From positions 124,001 to 188,000 of the forward strand of contig JAIBCM010000001.1 in the NCBI GenBank assembly GCA_019694135.1: 64,000 nt of DNA. The letters are read 5' to 3'. This document shows, piece after piece, positions 15,952-25,386 of this stretch. Every line of letters begins with the position of its first letter. Position 1 is the first letter of the stretch. Source of the stretch: Verrucomicrobiia bacterium. Its GTDB lineage: Bacteria; Verrucomicrobiota; Verrucomicrobiia; JADLBR01; JAIBCM01. The notes below the pieces were generated by a model. That model was not told the DNA's origin and made no database searches. It saw only the letters and a program-made list of their open reading frames with translations. Made by a program: the position numbers and the translations under genes.

Positions 15952-17019
15952 AAACTGTCCCATCGGAATATCGCCTTGTGGTTGCAAATAAAGTTTGCCA
16001 TTCACCTGCAAATCTCCACCAACATAAGCGCTACTCATCATCTCAGTCACACCTGAAACCATCACATCGCCTTCTGCGCTAATGTTATCGGTATTAATAT
16101 CATTAAAATAGCTATAGCCTTTCACCGTGGCATTGCCTTTCACCACTGCATCTCCATTCTTCTTCACCGTGAACGCATTGGAACGTTGGTTGCCCGTGAC
16201 ACCATTGCCCACCACAAACAAATCATCGGTAGCCACCCAATCTTCGGCAGAACCTTGAGCCACATTATAACGACCTACCACCACTTGACTCATGCCTTGA
16301 GCAATCGTGCCTAAACCCAAAGAAAAAGCCGATTCACCACTTGCTGTAACCGTTTCACCCATCGCTACAGAACCATAACCACTAGCCGTAGCAAAACCTC
16401 CCACCGCAAAAGATAAATCCCCACTTGCAATCGTCTTTTCTCCCAACGCTACAGCGGCTCCTCCACTTGCCAAAGATTGGTTGCCCGCCGCAAACGCAGA
16501 AAAACCCGTCGCCGTGGCATAACCCAAAGCCGTCTTATCTGTTCCTTTTGCCACATAACGCCCATCACCCAACTTCCTAGTCAGAATACTGCCATCACCC
16601 GAAAGCGACTGATTAGGCATCACACTATTATTACCATTAACCGTCAAAGAATTCTGAAACACAGAATTGTTCCCACCCGGCACCAACCACACCTTCCACT
16701 GACCATAAGAATCATAAAGCACCAACGAATGATCCACATCCAACCGCATCATCGGCAACCAACTATTATTGCCATTCCACCTTTCCCAAGTCCAACCGGC
16801 CGTCGGTCGATTCAAACTAAAGCGAAACTCCCCATACTCATCATCCGGATAATCCGTGTAATTCAAACTCACCCCCGCCTCATTAGTCTGCCCCTGCCAC
16901 GAACCCAAATTCAAAACATTGCCCTGCACATCCAAATTACCCGTTACTGTCAAATCTGCGGCACGAACAACGGCGATGGCAAAAATAAAACTACAAAAAA
17001 GAATGATTTGTTTTTTCAT
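15946..17019 (-). CDS. Exported protein with YadA-head-like repeats
   Basis: The start is the ATG at 17019, giving 357 residues with signal peptide KKQIILFCSFIFAIAVVRA; the longer frame adds an unlikely 12-residue extension. Residues about 165-245 hold YadA/Hep_Hag head repeats spaced by about 14 residues (ALGYATATGFSAFAAG, AVALGEKTIASG, SVAMGETVTASG, AFSLGLGTIAQG). Flanking regions carry TVTGNLDVQGN and VNGKLYLQPQGD segments like those of phage-tail or endosialidase-type exported proteins. There is no C-terminal YadA membrane anchor, so it is not a classical trimeric autotransporter. It probably trimerises at the surface or is secreted. It lies upstream of the 892-residue gene on the same strand. 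Confidence 0.72.
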   Translation of the reverse strand: MKKQIILFCSFIFAIAVVRAADLTVTGNLDVQGNVLNLGSWQGQTNEAGVSLNYTDYPDDEYGEFRFSLNRPTAGWTWERWNGNNSWLPMMRLDVDHSLVLYDSYGQWKVWLVPGGNNSVFQNSLTVNGNNSVMPNQSLSGDGSILTRKLGDGRYVAKGTDKTALGYATATGFSAFAAGNQSLASGGAAVALGEKTIASGDLSFAVGGFATASGYGSVAMGETVTASGESAFSLGLGTIAQGMSQVVVGRYNVAQGSAEDWVATDDLFVVGNGVTGNQRSNAFTVKKNGDAVVKGNATVKGYSYFNDINTDNISAEGDVMVSGVTEMMSSAYVGGDLQVNGKLYLQPQGDIPMGQFK

Positions 17020-17074
17020 GACACCAAAAATGACTCCCACACAGAAAATTAGCAAGAAAAAAACTGTGAAAATT

Positions 17075-17119
17075 AACTATAAGTAACTCTTATACAATGT
17101 ATTAGATTTTCTTATAGTT
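17075..17119. repeat. 9-bp perfect inverted repeat in a divergent promoter region
   Basis: AACTATAAG (17075-17083) and CTTATAGTT (17111-17119) are perfect inverted copies separated by 27 AT-rich bases. The pair lies between the YadA-head gene (minus strand) and tgt (plus strand). It may be an operator for a divergently acting regulator or a weak hairpin. No known binding motif was recognised. Confidence 0.4.
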
Positions 17120-17196
17120 GCTCTTTGAGACGTAGGATACAGCAGGATAAGCAGTTAGGTAAAAAGCTTGAACCCTTGCTCTACATTGCTTAGTGA

Positions 17197-18411
<1,215 letters not shown>

Positions 18412-18423
18412 GGACAACATATT

Positions 18424-18768
18424 ATGATGCACTATTTATTAATGGCACCCCCTCCCTCAACCACTCCCGGCACGCAACCTACCGCGCCAGGCTGGACAAG
18501 TTTCGTTCCGATTTTGTTGATGATCGTGGTTTTTTATTTTCTTCTGATTCGTCCTCAACAGAAAAAAGCTAAGGACCATCAAAAAATGTTGGAATCCATC
18601 GATACGGGGGATGAAGTGATTACGGCAGGGGGCATAGTGGGCGTGGTGGCTAATCGCAAGGATAAAACTCTTGTTATCAAAGTGGCAGAAAATGTAAAAA
18701 TCGAGGTTTTAAAATCGGCAATTCAAACCGTAAGAAAAGCCGATAACGCCAGTTCAACCCAAGCTTAA
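18424..18768 (+). CDS. yajC: Preprotein translocase subunit YajC
   Basis: A 114-residue protein. A Pro/Thr-rich N-terminus is followed by one transmembrane helix (FVPILLMIVVFYFLLIRPQQKK) with the family's RPQQKKAKDHQKML motif. The conserved cytoplasmic segment GDEVITAGGIVGVVANRKD follows. It associates with SecDF in the inner membrane. It lies between tgt and secDF with 12- and 8-bp gaps, consistent with one operon. Confidence 0.95.
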   Translation: MMHYLLMAPPPSTTPGTQPTAPGWTSFVPILLMIVVFYFLLIRPQQKKAKDHQKMLESIDTGDEVITAGGIVGVVANRKDKTLVIKVAENVKIEVLKSAIQTVRKADNASSTQA

Positions 18769-18776
18769 TTTAAGTT

Positions 18777-21077
18777 ATGCAAACATCGCTGCTTTTTTTT
18801 GGAGGATTACTTTTTCTCATCCTTTTTATCTGGTATTTAGCCGCAACGGAACGCCGCATGCGACTTGGCGTGGGGCTGGCGCTTTGGCTCACTTTATTTG
18901 CCCTATGCGCTGTATCCGTCTATCCTCCCAAAGAAACGGTTCGCTTAGGGTTGGATTTAAAAGGGGGCACCTCTTTTTTGATTGAATTGGACGGAAATCC
19001 CACACCCGATGCGTTGCAACAAGCCGTAGCCGTCATTCGTAAACGCATTGATAAATTTGGTGTGGCGGAACCTTTGATTCAGCCTGCTGGCGAAAAAAGA
19101 ATCATGGTGCAAATTCCCGGGCTTTCTGCTGCGGATAAAAATACGGCTCGCTCACAACTGGAAAAAGTTGCGCGTTTAGAGTTTCGACTTGTCCACCCTA
19201 ATAACAATAACGAAATCGAAAAAATAGAAAAAGGCGCGCCGGTGCCTGCAAACTATGAATTAAAAGAGCTCAAAGACATGCAAGCAGGCAAAGAAGTCAC
19301 CAGTAAGCTGCTTGTGAAACGGCGTGTAGAGTTGAGCGGCAATTTGGTGGCTCGCGCATTTCGCTACATTCAGCCAACAGGCGAATCTGCAGTTTCGATT
19401 GAATTCAAATCGGAAGGCAAAGAGATTTTCGGCAAATTAACAGAAGCCCATGTTGGTGAACGTTTGGCGATTGTTTTGGATGGAGAAGTGAAAAGCGCGC
19501 CAGCTATTCGCCAACCCATCTACGGTGGAAGTGCAGAAATTTCTGGCAATTTTACTCCACAAGAAGCTGAAGAATTGGCAAGCGTGTTAGAAAATCCTTT
19601 GGAAACACCCGTTCAAATTATCGAGGAACGCGGCGTGGATCCCAGTTTGGGACGCGACTCGATTCGCAGCGGAATTTTAGCAGCTTGCTATGGTGCCGCA
19701 GCTGTTATTTTGTTCATGTTAATTTATTATCGTTTCCTAGGCGTGATAGCCGTTTGTGCGTTATTGATTAATTTATTGATTCTTTTCGGTTTGCTAGCGC
19801 AATTTCATTTCACGCTCACGCTTCCGGGTATTGCAGGCATTATTTTGACCTTGGGCATGGCGGTGGATGCCAATGTGTTAATTTACGAACGTATTCGCGA
19901 GGAAATGGCGGCGGGGAAACCGATTTCTGCTGCGATTACTTCTGGCTTTGATAAAGCATTCAGTTCGATTTTGGATGCTAACGTAACCACCATTATCACA
20001 TCAGCCATTCTCTTTTGGCAAGGAAGTGGCGCAGTGCAGGGATTTGCTGTTACTTTAACCCTTGGCATTTTAGGCACGCTCTTTGCCGCGTTGATTATCA
20101 CTCGCAATCTACTGGAATGGAAAGATGTCAAAACCGGTTACCAAAAACTGACAATTATGCAGTTTGTCAAACGTCCGAATTTTAACTTTATGAAATATCG
20201 GTTTCTCGCTTTTGCGCTTTCCGGAATCGTCTTAATCGCAGGCATGGGCGCTTTCGTTATGAAAGGCAATGATGTTTACAGTGTCGATTTTACGGGTGGC
20301 GAGGCACTAACGCTGAGTTACTCGCAAAAGCAAAACGTTGGCCAATTACGCGCCAGTTTAGAAAAAGCAGGCATTCAAGATGCGGTTTTGCAAAGCCAAA
20401 AGTCGCCTGATGGCCAACATGAAGCGCTTTTGGTAAAAACTCAGTTTGGCCAGGGAGACCAAGCTGAAAAGGTATTGCTCGAGCAATTTCCTCAAGCCGG
20501 TTTCTCACGTATTTCATTGGATAAAGTGGGCCCCGTGGTAGGAACAGAGCTCAAAAATAAATCGGCCTTTGCTTTGCTGCTCGCGCTGTTGGGCATTCTC
20601 ATTTATGTCACGATTCGTTTTGAATTTTCCTTTGCGATTGGTGCTATTGTCGCCTTGCTCCACGACGTGTTGATTACAGTGGGAGTTTTTGCTCTAACCG
20701 ATCATAAACTTTCATTAACCGTTGTAGGCGCTGTTCTAGCGATTGCGGGTTATTCCATTAATGATACGATTGTGGTGTTTGATCGCATCCGCGAAAGTTT
20801 GCGTCTTTCGGAAAAAGGATCGCTCATGACTTTGATTGATCGTGCGCTCAATGCGACTTTGAGCCGCACTCTCTTAACCTCAGGCACCACTTTGCTCAGT
20901 GTCATCGCGTTATTTATTTTCGGCGGCCCAGTCATTCACGATTTTGCTTTTGCCTTATTGATAGGCATTGCAGCCGGCACTTATTCCTCACTTTACATTG
21001 CCAGTCCGATCGTATTGTGGTGGACAGGCAACCGAACCGAATGGCTCAAATCGCAAGTAGCTCCGGCTAAGGCTTAA
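18777..21077 (+). CDS. secDF: SecDF fusion, protein translocase accessory subunit
   Basis: A 766-residue fusion of SecD (about 1-450) and SecF (about 465-766), each with the RND-type six-helix plan. The SecD part has VRLGLDLKGGTSFLIELDG and the membrane motif LTLGMAVDANVLIYERIREE. The SecF part has VYSVDFTGGEAL and AGYSINDTIVVFDRIRE. It uses proton-motive force to help pull proteins out of SecYEG. Its 3' end overlaps the convergent 478-residue gene by 11 bp, and no terminator was seen before the overlap. Confidence 0.96.
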   Translation: MQTSLLFFGGLLFLILFIWYLAATERRMRLGVGLALWLTLFALCAVSVYPPKETVRLGLDLKGGTSFLIELDGNPTPDALQQAVAVIRKRIDKFGVAEPLIQPAGEKRIMVQIPGLSAADKNTARSQLEKVARLEFRLVHPNNNNEIEKIEKGAPVPANYELKELKDMQAGKEVTSKLLVKRRVELSGNLVARAFRYIQPTGESAVSIEFKSEGKEIFGKLTEAHVGERLAIVLDGEVKSAPAIRQPIYGGSAEISGNFTPQEAEELASVLENPLETPVQIIEERGVDPSLGRDSIRSGILAACYGAAAVILFMLIYYRFLGVIAVCALLINLLILFGLLAQFHFTLTLPGIAGIILTLGMAVDANVLIYERIREEMAAGKPISAAITSGFDKAFSSILDANVTTIITSAILFWQGSGAVQGFAVTLTLGILGTLFAALIITRNLLEWKDVKTGYQKLTIMQFVKRPNFNFMKYRFLAFALSGIVLIAGMGAFVMKGNDVYSVDFTGGEALTLSYSQKQNVGQLRASLEKAGIQDAVLQSQKSPDGQHEALLVKTQFGQGDQAEKVLLEQFPQAGFSRISLDKVGPVVGTELKNKSAFALLLALLGILIYVTIRFEFSFAIGAIVALLHDVLITVGVFALTDHKLSLTVVGAVLAIAGYSINDTIVVFDRIRESLRLSEKGSLMTLIDRALNATLSRTLLTSGTTLLSVIALFIFGGPVIHDFAFALLIGIAAGTYSSLYIASPIVLWWTGNRTEWLKSQVAPAKA

Positions 21078-22503
21078 CTGAAGGTGCGGGAGAAGTCTGA
21101 GTTTGCTGATAATAAGTCCCAGGATCTTTTAAAATCGGACTTTTAAGCATGACTTCTATTTGTTCCGGGGTCAATTGATGTTGTCCATCAATTGTAGTGT
21201 CTCGAGCCAGAGGCGCTACAAACATCAAATTGAGTTTATCCAAAGGCGGAAGACTATCATAAATTTCTCCTAAAGTCCCATGTGAAAAGTCGCTATAGCT
21301 CAAGCTAGAAGTATTGAAATGACCTCCATCATCATGTCCAAATACTTTCTGTTTTCCGATGAGGATATGAACGCTTTCATGAGCCGCAATATTGGCAGGC
21401 ACATTTCGATTTTCATTACCTATACCAATAAATAAACTATTATTAATATTACGATAACTGCCCTGCCCTCCAGTCAGTCCAACGCCAAAAGCATAAGCCT
21501 CAATACCATAAACATTCTGATCGCCTTCAATATAAGCATGCTCACCACCCACCAAGATCATGCGAATACCTTCATCCGGCGAATAATCTCCACTGGATTC
21601 CATCGCTAGCATCACCATTTCTTTTTGAGACAAACCCTTTGTTATATCAATATCCAACGAAAGATCGAGAATCAGAGGTTTTTTCGCAACAACTAAGATC
21701 GAAGCTTGCGCAAAATGCTCTCTTATAGACTGCAAATGTCTGGCAATGTCTTGCTCGGTAGCTATGGGATTGCCATTTTTGTCTTTGTAAATGATGGGTT
21801 GAATTTCCAAAACTTTTTCAGGCGGAACTGATGCTTCAACATTTAAGGTCTGCCCCAAAGTTTCGTCTCGATAACTCACCGTCACCTTGCTGCCCAACTC
21901 AGCAAGAAAAGTTTGATCTTCAGGGGAATTATCGGGTTGACCATTAACACGATGTTGATCAAAAACCTGACTGGAAACCAAAATAAGTTCCTTAGTGCGA
22001 AAGGTTCCAGGCTTACCAGGAACTTCGTAGAGCTTTATTTTTGATGAATCTTGGTAAGAGCTTTGCGTAGGGTCGGAAGTTTGCGTCTTAAGATCCATCT
22101 CAATACTTCCTTTTCCAGCCAAGGCCGGATTTTCATATTCCACAAAGAAATGATCATCGGAATTTTCAGGATAAAGTTCCGGTGCGGAAAGCACTTGAAA
22201 CCCTATTTCCTCACCCAAAATAACGGCTCCCTGGCGAATCACCATATCCCCAGAATAATCTCTGACCTCTGCTGGAGTTGCTTTCCCATCGCGATCGGCA
22301 TCCACACGAATGGTTTGCGTTTTCAAATCAATCGTGCCAATGGGTCTTCGAGGTTCAATACTATCTACAAGGTTAGCAACCTTCAATTGATCAACCGATT
22401 TACCATTTTTGTTAATGAAGCGCAGCGCAGGCTTTGCTTGAGAAGCTAGAATTTTTTCTAAACGCTGAGGATTCGCCTGTTTTTTATTTTTATCTAAGGC
22501 CAT
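21067..22503 (-). CDS. Unknown protein with an HExxH zinc-peptidase-like motif
   Basis: A 478-residue protein without a signal peptide. The N-terminal two thirds contain beta-rich segments (VEYENPALAGKGSIEMDLKT; LAELGSKVTVSYRDETLG) that recur in the neighbouring 322-residue protein. Residues about 395-425 contain AAHESVHILIGKQKVFGHD: HESVH fits the HExxH zinc-ligand motif of metallopeptidases, and a nearby His could be a third ligand. The C-terminal LTPEQIEVMLKSPIL segment is also shared with the neighbour. The natural substrate is unknown. It could be exported by a route not needing a Sec signal, or act in the cytoplasm. Confidence 0.65.
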   Translation of the reverse strand: MALDKNKKQANPQRLEKILASQAKPALRFINKNGKSVDQLKVANLVDSIEPRRPIGTIDLKTQTIRVDADRDGKATPAEVRDYSGDMVIRQGAVILGEEIGFQVLSAPELYPENSDDHFFVEYENPALAGKGSIEMDLKTQTSDPTQSSYQDSSKIKLYEVPGKPGTFRTKELILVSSQVFDQHRVNGQPDNSPEDQTFLAELGSKVTVSYRDETLGQTLNVEASVPPEKVLEIQPIIYKDKNGNPIATEQDIARHLQSIREHFAQASILVVAKKPLILDLSLDIDITKGLSQKEMVMLAMESSGDYSPDEGIRMILVGGEHAYIEGDQNVYGIEAYAFGVGLTGGQGSYRNINNSLFIGIGNENRNVPANIAAHESVHILIGKQKVFGHDDGGHFNTSSLSYSDFSHGTLGEIYDSLPPLDKLNLMFVAPLARDTTIDGQHQLTPEQIEVMLKSPILKDPGTYYQQTQTSPAPSVKP

Positions 22504-22539
22504 AGTATTTCAATTTAAAAAACGTAATTTTTTTAAACA

Positions 22540-23508
22540 TTAAATTCTTATCGGCATATCTGGACCCACAGGAGCAGGAGGTTGAGGCCGAGGAGCTCTG
22601 GGAATAATTTCTCGTGGCCCAACCGTTTCGTTCTCTTTTTCCAGATAAGGCGATCGCTGAATAGTTTCAATTTGATCGGGAGTCAAACCCCCTTCGCTAA
22701 CAAAGAAATTTTTCGAATTCAACATTCTTGATTTCATTAAAACATCATCTCCCACAAACAACATTTTAGCTTTCGGCGCATCGGGATATGTTTTATTCAC
22801 ATGACGAACCAGCCGCCTCATTTCCCTAGGATTCAACCCGTCCTCTAAATTAATCCCGGGAGGCAACGGTATTATCTTTAAATCCGTTTCTTTCGCTTGG
22901 ATGCCCTTCAAAGCTAAATCTGTTTCTATTTTATCTTGATAAATCTCGCGTTTATCCTCATCGAATGGCTTTTCAGAGCCCACAAAAACGACTGTTTGAT
23001 AATTGAAAACTTTTTCCACAGGAATCTTGACGGAAAGGGTTTCAGACAAGGGGACGATATGAGTTGGACGACCCGATGTATAACAATCCACTATTCTTTG
23101 TTTTCCATCATAAGTTACCTGAATTCTATCTCCCAACTTTGCCACTATTGGGATAACTTTATCTCCATCCATTTGATCCACTAAATCGTAGCTTGGCACT
23201 AAAGCAAGAGGTAACGAAACGTAACATCCTGAGCCTGGTGGATTTTCAAAAAGATCAATGGCTAAAATTTTAGGAAACCCTTGCGGACCTATACGCATAT
23301 CAACTTGAATCTTTCCCTGACCAGCTAGATCTTTATTTTGATATTGAATATAAAAATAACCTTCTTGATTTTTTCCTTCGGTTAATTGAGGAGTCGTTAC
23401 AGGTTTTTTATCTGCACCAAGAAATTGCAATCCCGTTTTTCTTTCATAAGGCGCTAAACATGAAGTTATTTTATCCGAAGGACTTTTTTCTATAAAATAT
23501 TCCGCCAT
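22540..23508 (-). CDS. Unknown protein, paralogue of the HExxH protein without the peptidase segment
   Basis: A 322-residue protein with no signal peptide. Similarity to the 478-residue downstream product covers IQYQNKDLAGQGKIQVDMR, VAKLGDRIQVTYDGKQR, the KIPVEKVFNYQTVVF segment and LTPDQIETIQRSPYL near the C-terminus. The stretch that carries HESVH in the paralogue is missing here. The tail is proline-rich (RAPRPQPPAPVGP). The two genes are 36 bp apart on the same strand and look like an old tandem duplication in which one copy lost, or the other gained, the metal-site insert. Confidence 0.65.
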   Translation of the reverse strand: MAEYFIEKSPSDKITSCLAPYERKTGLQFLGADKKPVTTPQLTEGKNQEGYFYIQYQNKDLAGQGKIQVDMRIGPQGFPKILAIDLFENPPGSGCYVSLPLALVPSYDLVDQMDGDKVIPIVAKLGDRIQVTYDGKQRIVDCYTSGRPTHIVPLSETLSVKIPVEKVFNYQTVVFVGSEKPFDEDKREIYQDKIETDLALKGIQAKETDLKIIPLPPGINLEDGLNPREMRRLVRHVNKTYPDAPKAKMLFVGDDVLMKSRMLNSKNFFVSEGGLTPDQIETIQRSPYLEKENETVGPREIIPRAPRPQPPAPVGPDMPIRI

Positions 23509-23601
23509 GACTTTACTAATAAAACATTATTTATTCTGAATGCAAAATAAAAAAATGAGAAAGACGTGTTTTTTTTAAAAAATTGCTTTAAGAAAAAATG
23601 T

Positions 23602-24864
23602 ATGGCGGAACAATTAAAAAAACAAATATTTCAGCTAGGTCAAAATGCCCGAGAGGCTGCACGCGTCTTGGCTAAGACTTCTTCTGCTTTGAAAAATAAA
23701 GCCTTGGAAACCATCGCAAACGAGCTGGAAATAGAAAAAGCCACTTTATTAGTAGAAAATAAAAAAGATATCGAAAATGCTAAAGAAAAAGGCCTTTCTT
23801 CGGCCATGATTGATCGTTTGACATTAAGCGAAAAACGCATCACTGACATGGCACGAGGCGCCCGAGAAGTCGCCGCACTCCAAGATCCCGTTGGCGAAAT
23901 CATTCGCGAATGGGATAGACCTAATGGACTGCATATTGTGAAACGGCGGGTGCCGATCGGAGTCATAGGCATCATTTACGAATCGCGTCCCAACGTCACT
24001 TGCGATGCTGCAGTGCTTTGTTTAAAAACCGGCAACGCCACTATTTTACGCGGTGGTAGCGAAGCATTTCATTCGAACCAAGCTATTGTCGCAGTCATGA
24101 GTCGCGCCTTAGAAAAAGCGGGTCTTCCTCAAACCAGCATTCAATTGATCGCCTCTACCGACCGTGACGCTGTAAAATTATTATGTGAAATGGATCAATA
24201 TTTGGATGTTATCATTCCTCGCGGCGGCCATTCTCTCATTGAAACCGTTGTCAACCATGCGCGCATGCCCGTTATCAAACATTACCACGGCGTTTGCCAT
24301 GTTTTTGTGGATCGCGATGCCGATTTGAAAATGGCAAAAGAAATTATCGTCAACGCCAAATGCCAGCGCCCTGGCGTTTGTAATGCCATGGAAACACTCT
24401 TGGTAGATGAAACGATCGCCGAAAAATTTCTGCCACAAATCGCAAAAGCGCTCACAGAAAAAAATGTGGAATTGCGCGGCGATGCTGCCAGCAAAAAAAT
24501 GGTGCCCTCCATGAAAGAAGCCACTGAAAAAGATTGGACAACCGAATATCTCGACCTGATTTTAAGCGTGCGCATCGTCCCTGATGTCAATGCTGCCATG
24601 GATCACTTAGAACGTTACGGCTCACATCACTCCGACACCATCGTCACCAAAAATAAAGTAACAGCCGAACGCTTTTTAAATGAAGTGGATTCCGCCACGG
24701 TTTATTGGAATGCCAGCACCCGCTTTACCGACGGGGGCGAATTTGGTTTTGGTGCAGAAATTGGGATTAGCACTGACAAATTGCATGCTCGCGGTCCAAT
24801 GGGTCTTGAGGAATTAACCACCTACAAATATCAAATAATCGGCCAAGGACAGATAAGAAATTAA
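23602..24864 (+). CDS. proA: Gamma-glutamyl phosphate reductase
   Basis: The start chosen is the ATG at 23602 (MAEQLKKQIF), giving 420 residues; a start at 23566 would add 12 residues not typical of the family. The enzyme reduces gamma-glutamyl phosphate to glutamate-5-semialdehyde in proline synthesis. Signatures include RRVPIGVIGIIYESRPNVT, KTGNATILRGGSEA and the catalytic cysteine in NAKCQRPGVCNAMETLLV. Near the C-terminus FTDGGEFGFGAEIGIST is present. No proB is adjacent. Confidence 0.96.
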   Translation: MAEQLKKQIFQLGQNAREAARVLAKTSSALKNKALETIANELEIEKATLLVENKKDIENAKEKGLSSAMIDRLTLSEKRITDMARGAREVAALQDPVGEIIREWDRPNGLHIVKRRVPIGVIGIIYESRPNVTCDAAVLCLKTGNATILRGGSEAFHSNQAIVAVMSRALEKAGLPQTSIQLIASTDRDAVKLLCEMDQYLDVIIPRGGHSLIETVVNHARMPVIKHYHGVCHVFVDRDADLKMAKEIIVNAKCQRPGVCNAMETLLVDETIAEKFLPQIAKALTEKNVELRGDAASKKMVPSMKEATEKDWTTEYLDLILSVRIVPDVNAAMDHLERYGSHHSDTIVTKNKVTAERFLNEVDSATVYWNASTRFTDGGEFGFGAEIGISTDKLHARGPMGLEELTTYKYQIIGQGQIRN

Positions 24865-24955
24865 AGCAATGCCATAGCATTGTGGATAACTAAAAACTTA
24901 AAATCACAAATTTGCTTTTTAAAAAATTCTCGTATATTGCTCGTTTAGAGATGAT

Positions 24956-25279
24956 ATGAATAAAGAAAATTCAAACTCGAACCCCCCAGCTAACATATGG
25001 CAATGTGTAACGGAAAGAGAACCATCCGAAAACGGGGAAAAACCTCTTATACCGTATGAAAATTTGTCAAAAATGTTGGATGAAATTTCACAAGGCTTAA
25101 AGATGCACAAAGTAATTGATGAACATCAAAAAAACAAAATACTAAAACAGGCCGGTCAAGTTGAATTACCCAAATCAAAAATGGAAATAATCCTAGATGC
25201 TATGGAAAAAATTGATGACAATATTTTTTCTAAAACGACACCTCCACAAAATTCTCAAGCTCCTAAAGTAACCCCATAA
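24956..25279 (+). CDS. Small hydrophilic protein of unknown function
   Basis: A 107-residue frame with ATG preceded by GAGATGAT, which may serve as a ribosome binding site. A TTGCTT/TATATT promoter-like pair (about 15-bp spacing) lies just upstream. The product is polar, with a disordered N-terminus and a helical middle (NLSKMLDEISQGLKMHKVID; KMEIILDAMEKIDDNI). It has no signal peptide, membrane segment or recognised domain. Codon use looks like that of the neighbours, which makes a real gene plausible but not certain. Confidence 0.5.
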   Translation: MNKENSNSNPPANIWQCVTEREPSENGEKPLIPYENLSKMLDEISQGLKMHKVIDEHQKNKILKQAGQVELPKSKMEIILDAMEKIDDNIFSKTTPPQNSQAPKVTP

Positions 25280-25386
25280 GGTCAGAAGTCTTAGCAAAGC
25301 ACCCAAATCCTCCGATTAACTTCCTGAAGCTATTTTCACATCACAGCATGAGCCAGTCTATAACCTTTTTCATAAAAAAGACTAAT

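Noticed and set aside
17075-17119. Invertible promoter segment
   Set aside because: A 27-bp interval is too short for a typical invertible element and no recombinase gene is nearby.
24867-24882. CAATGC-CATA-GCATTG hairpin after proA as a terminator
   Set aside because: The stem is perfect but only 6 bp, and no T-run follows on either strand.
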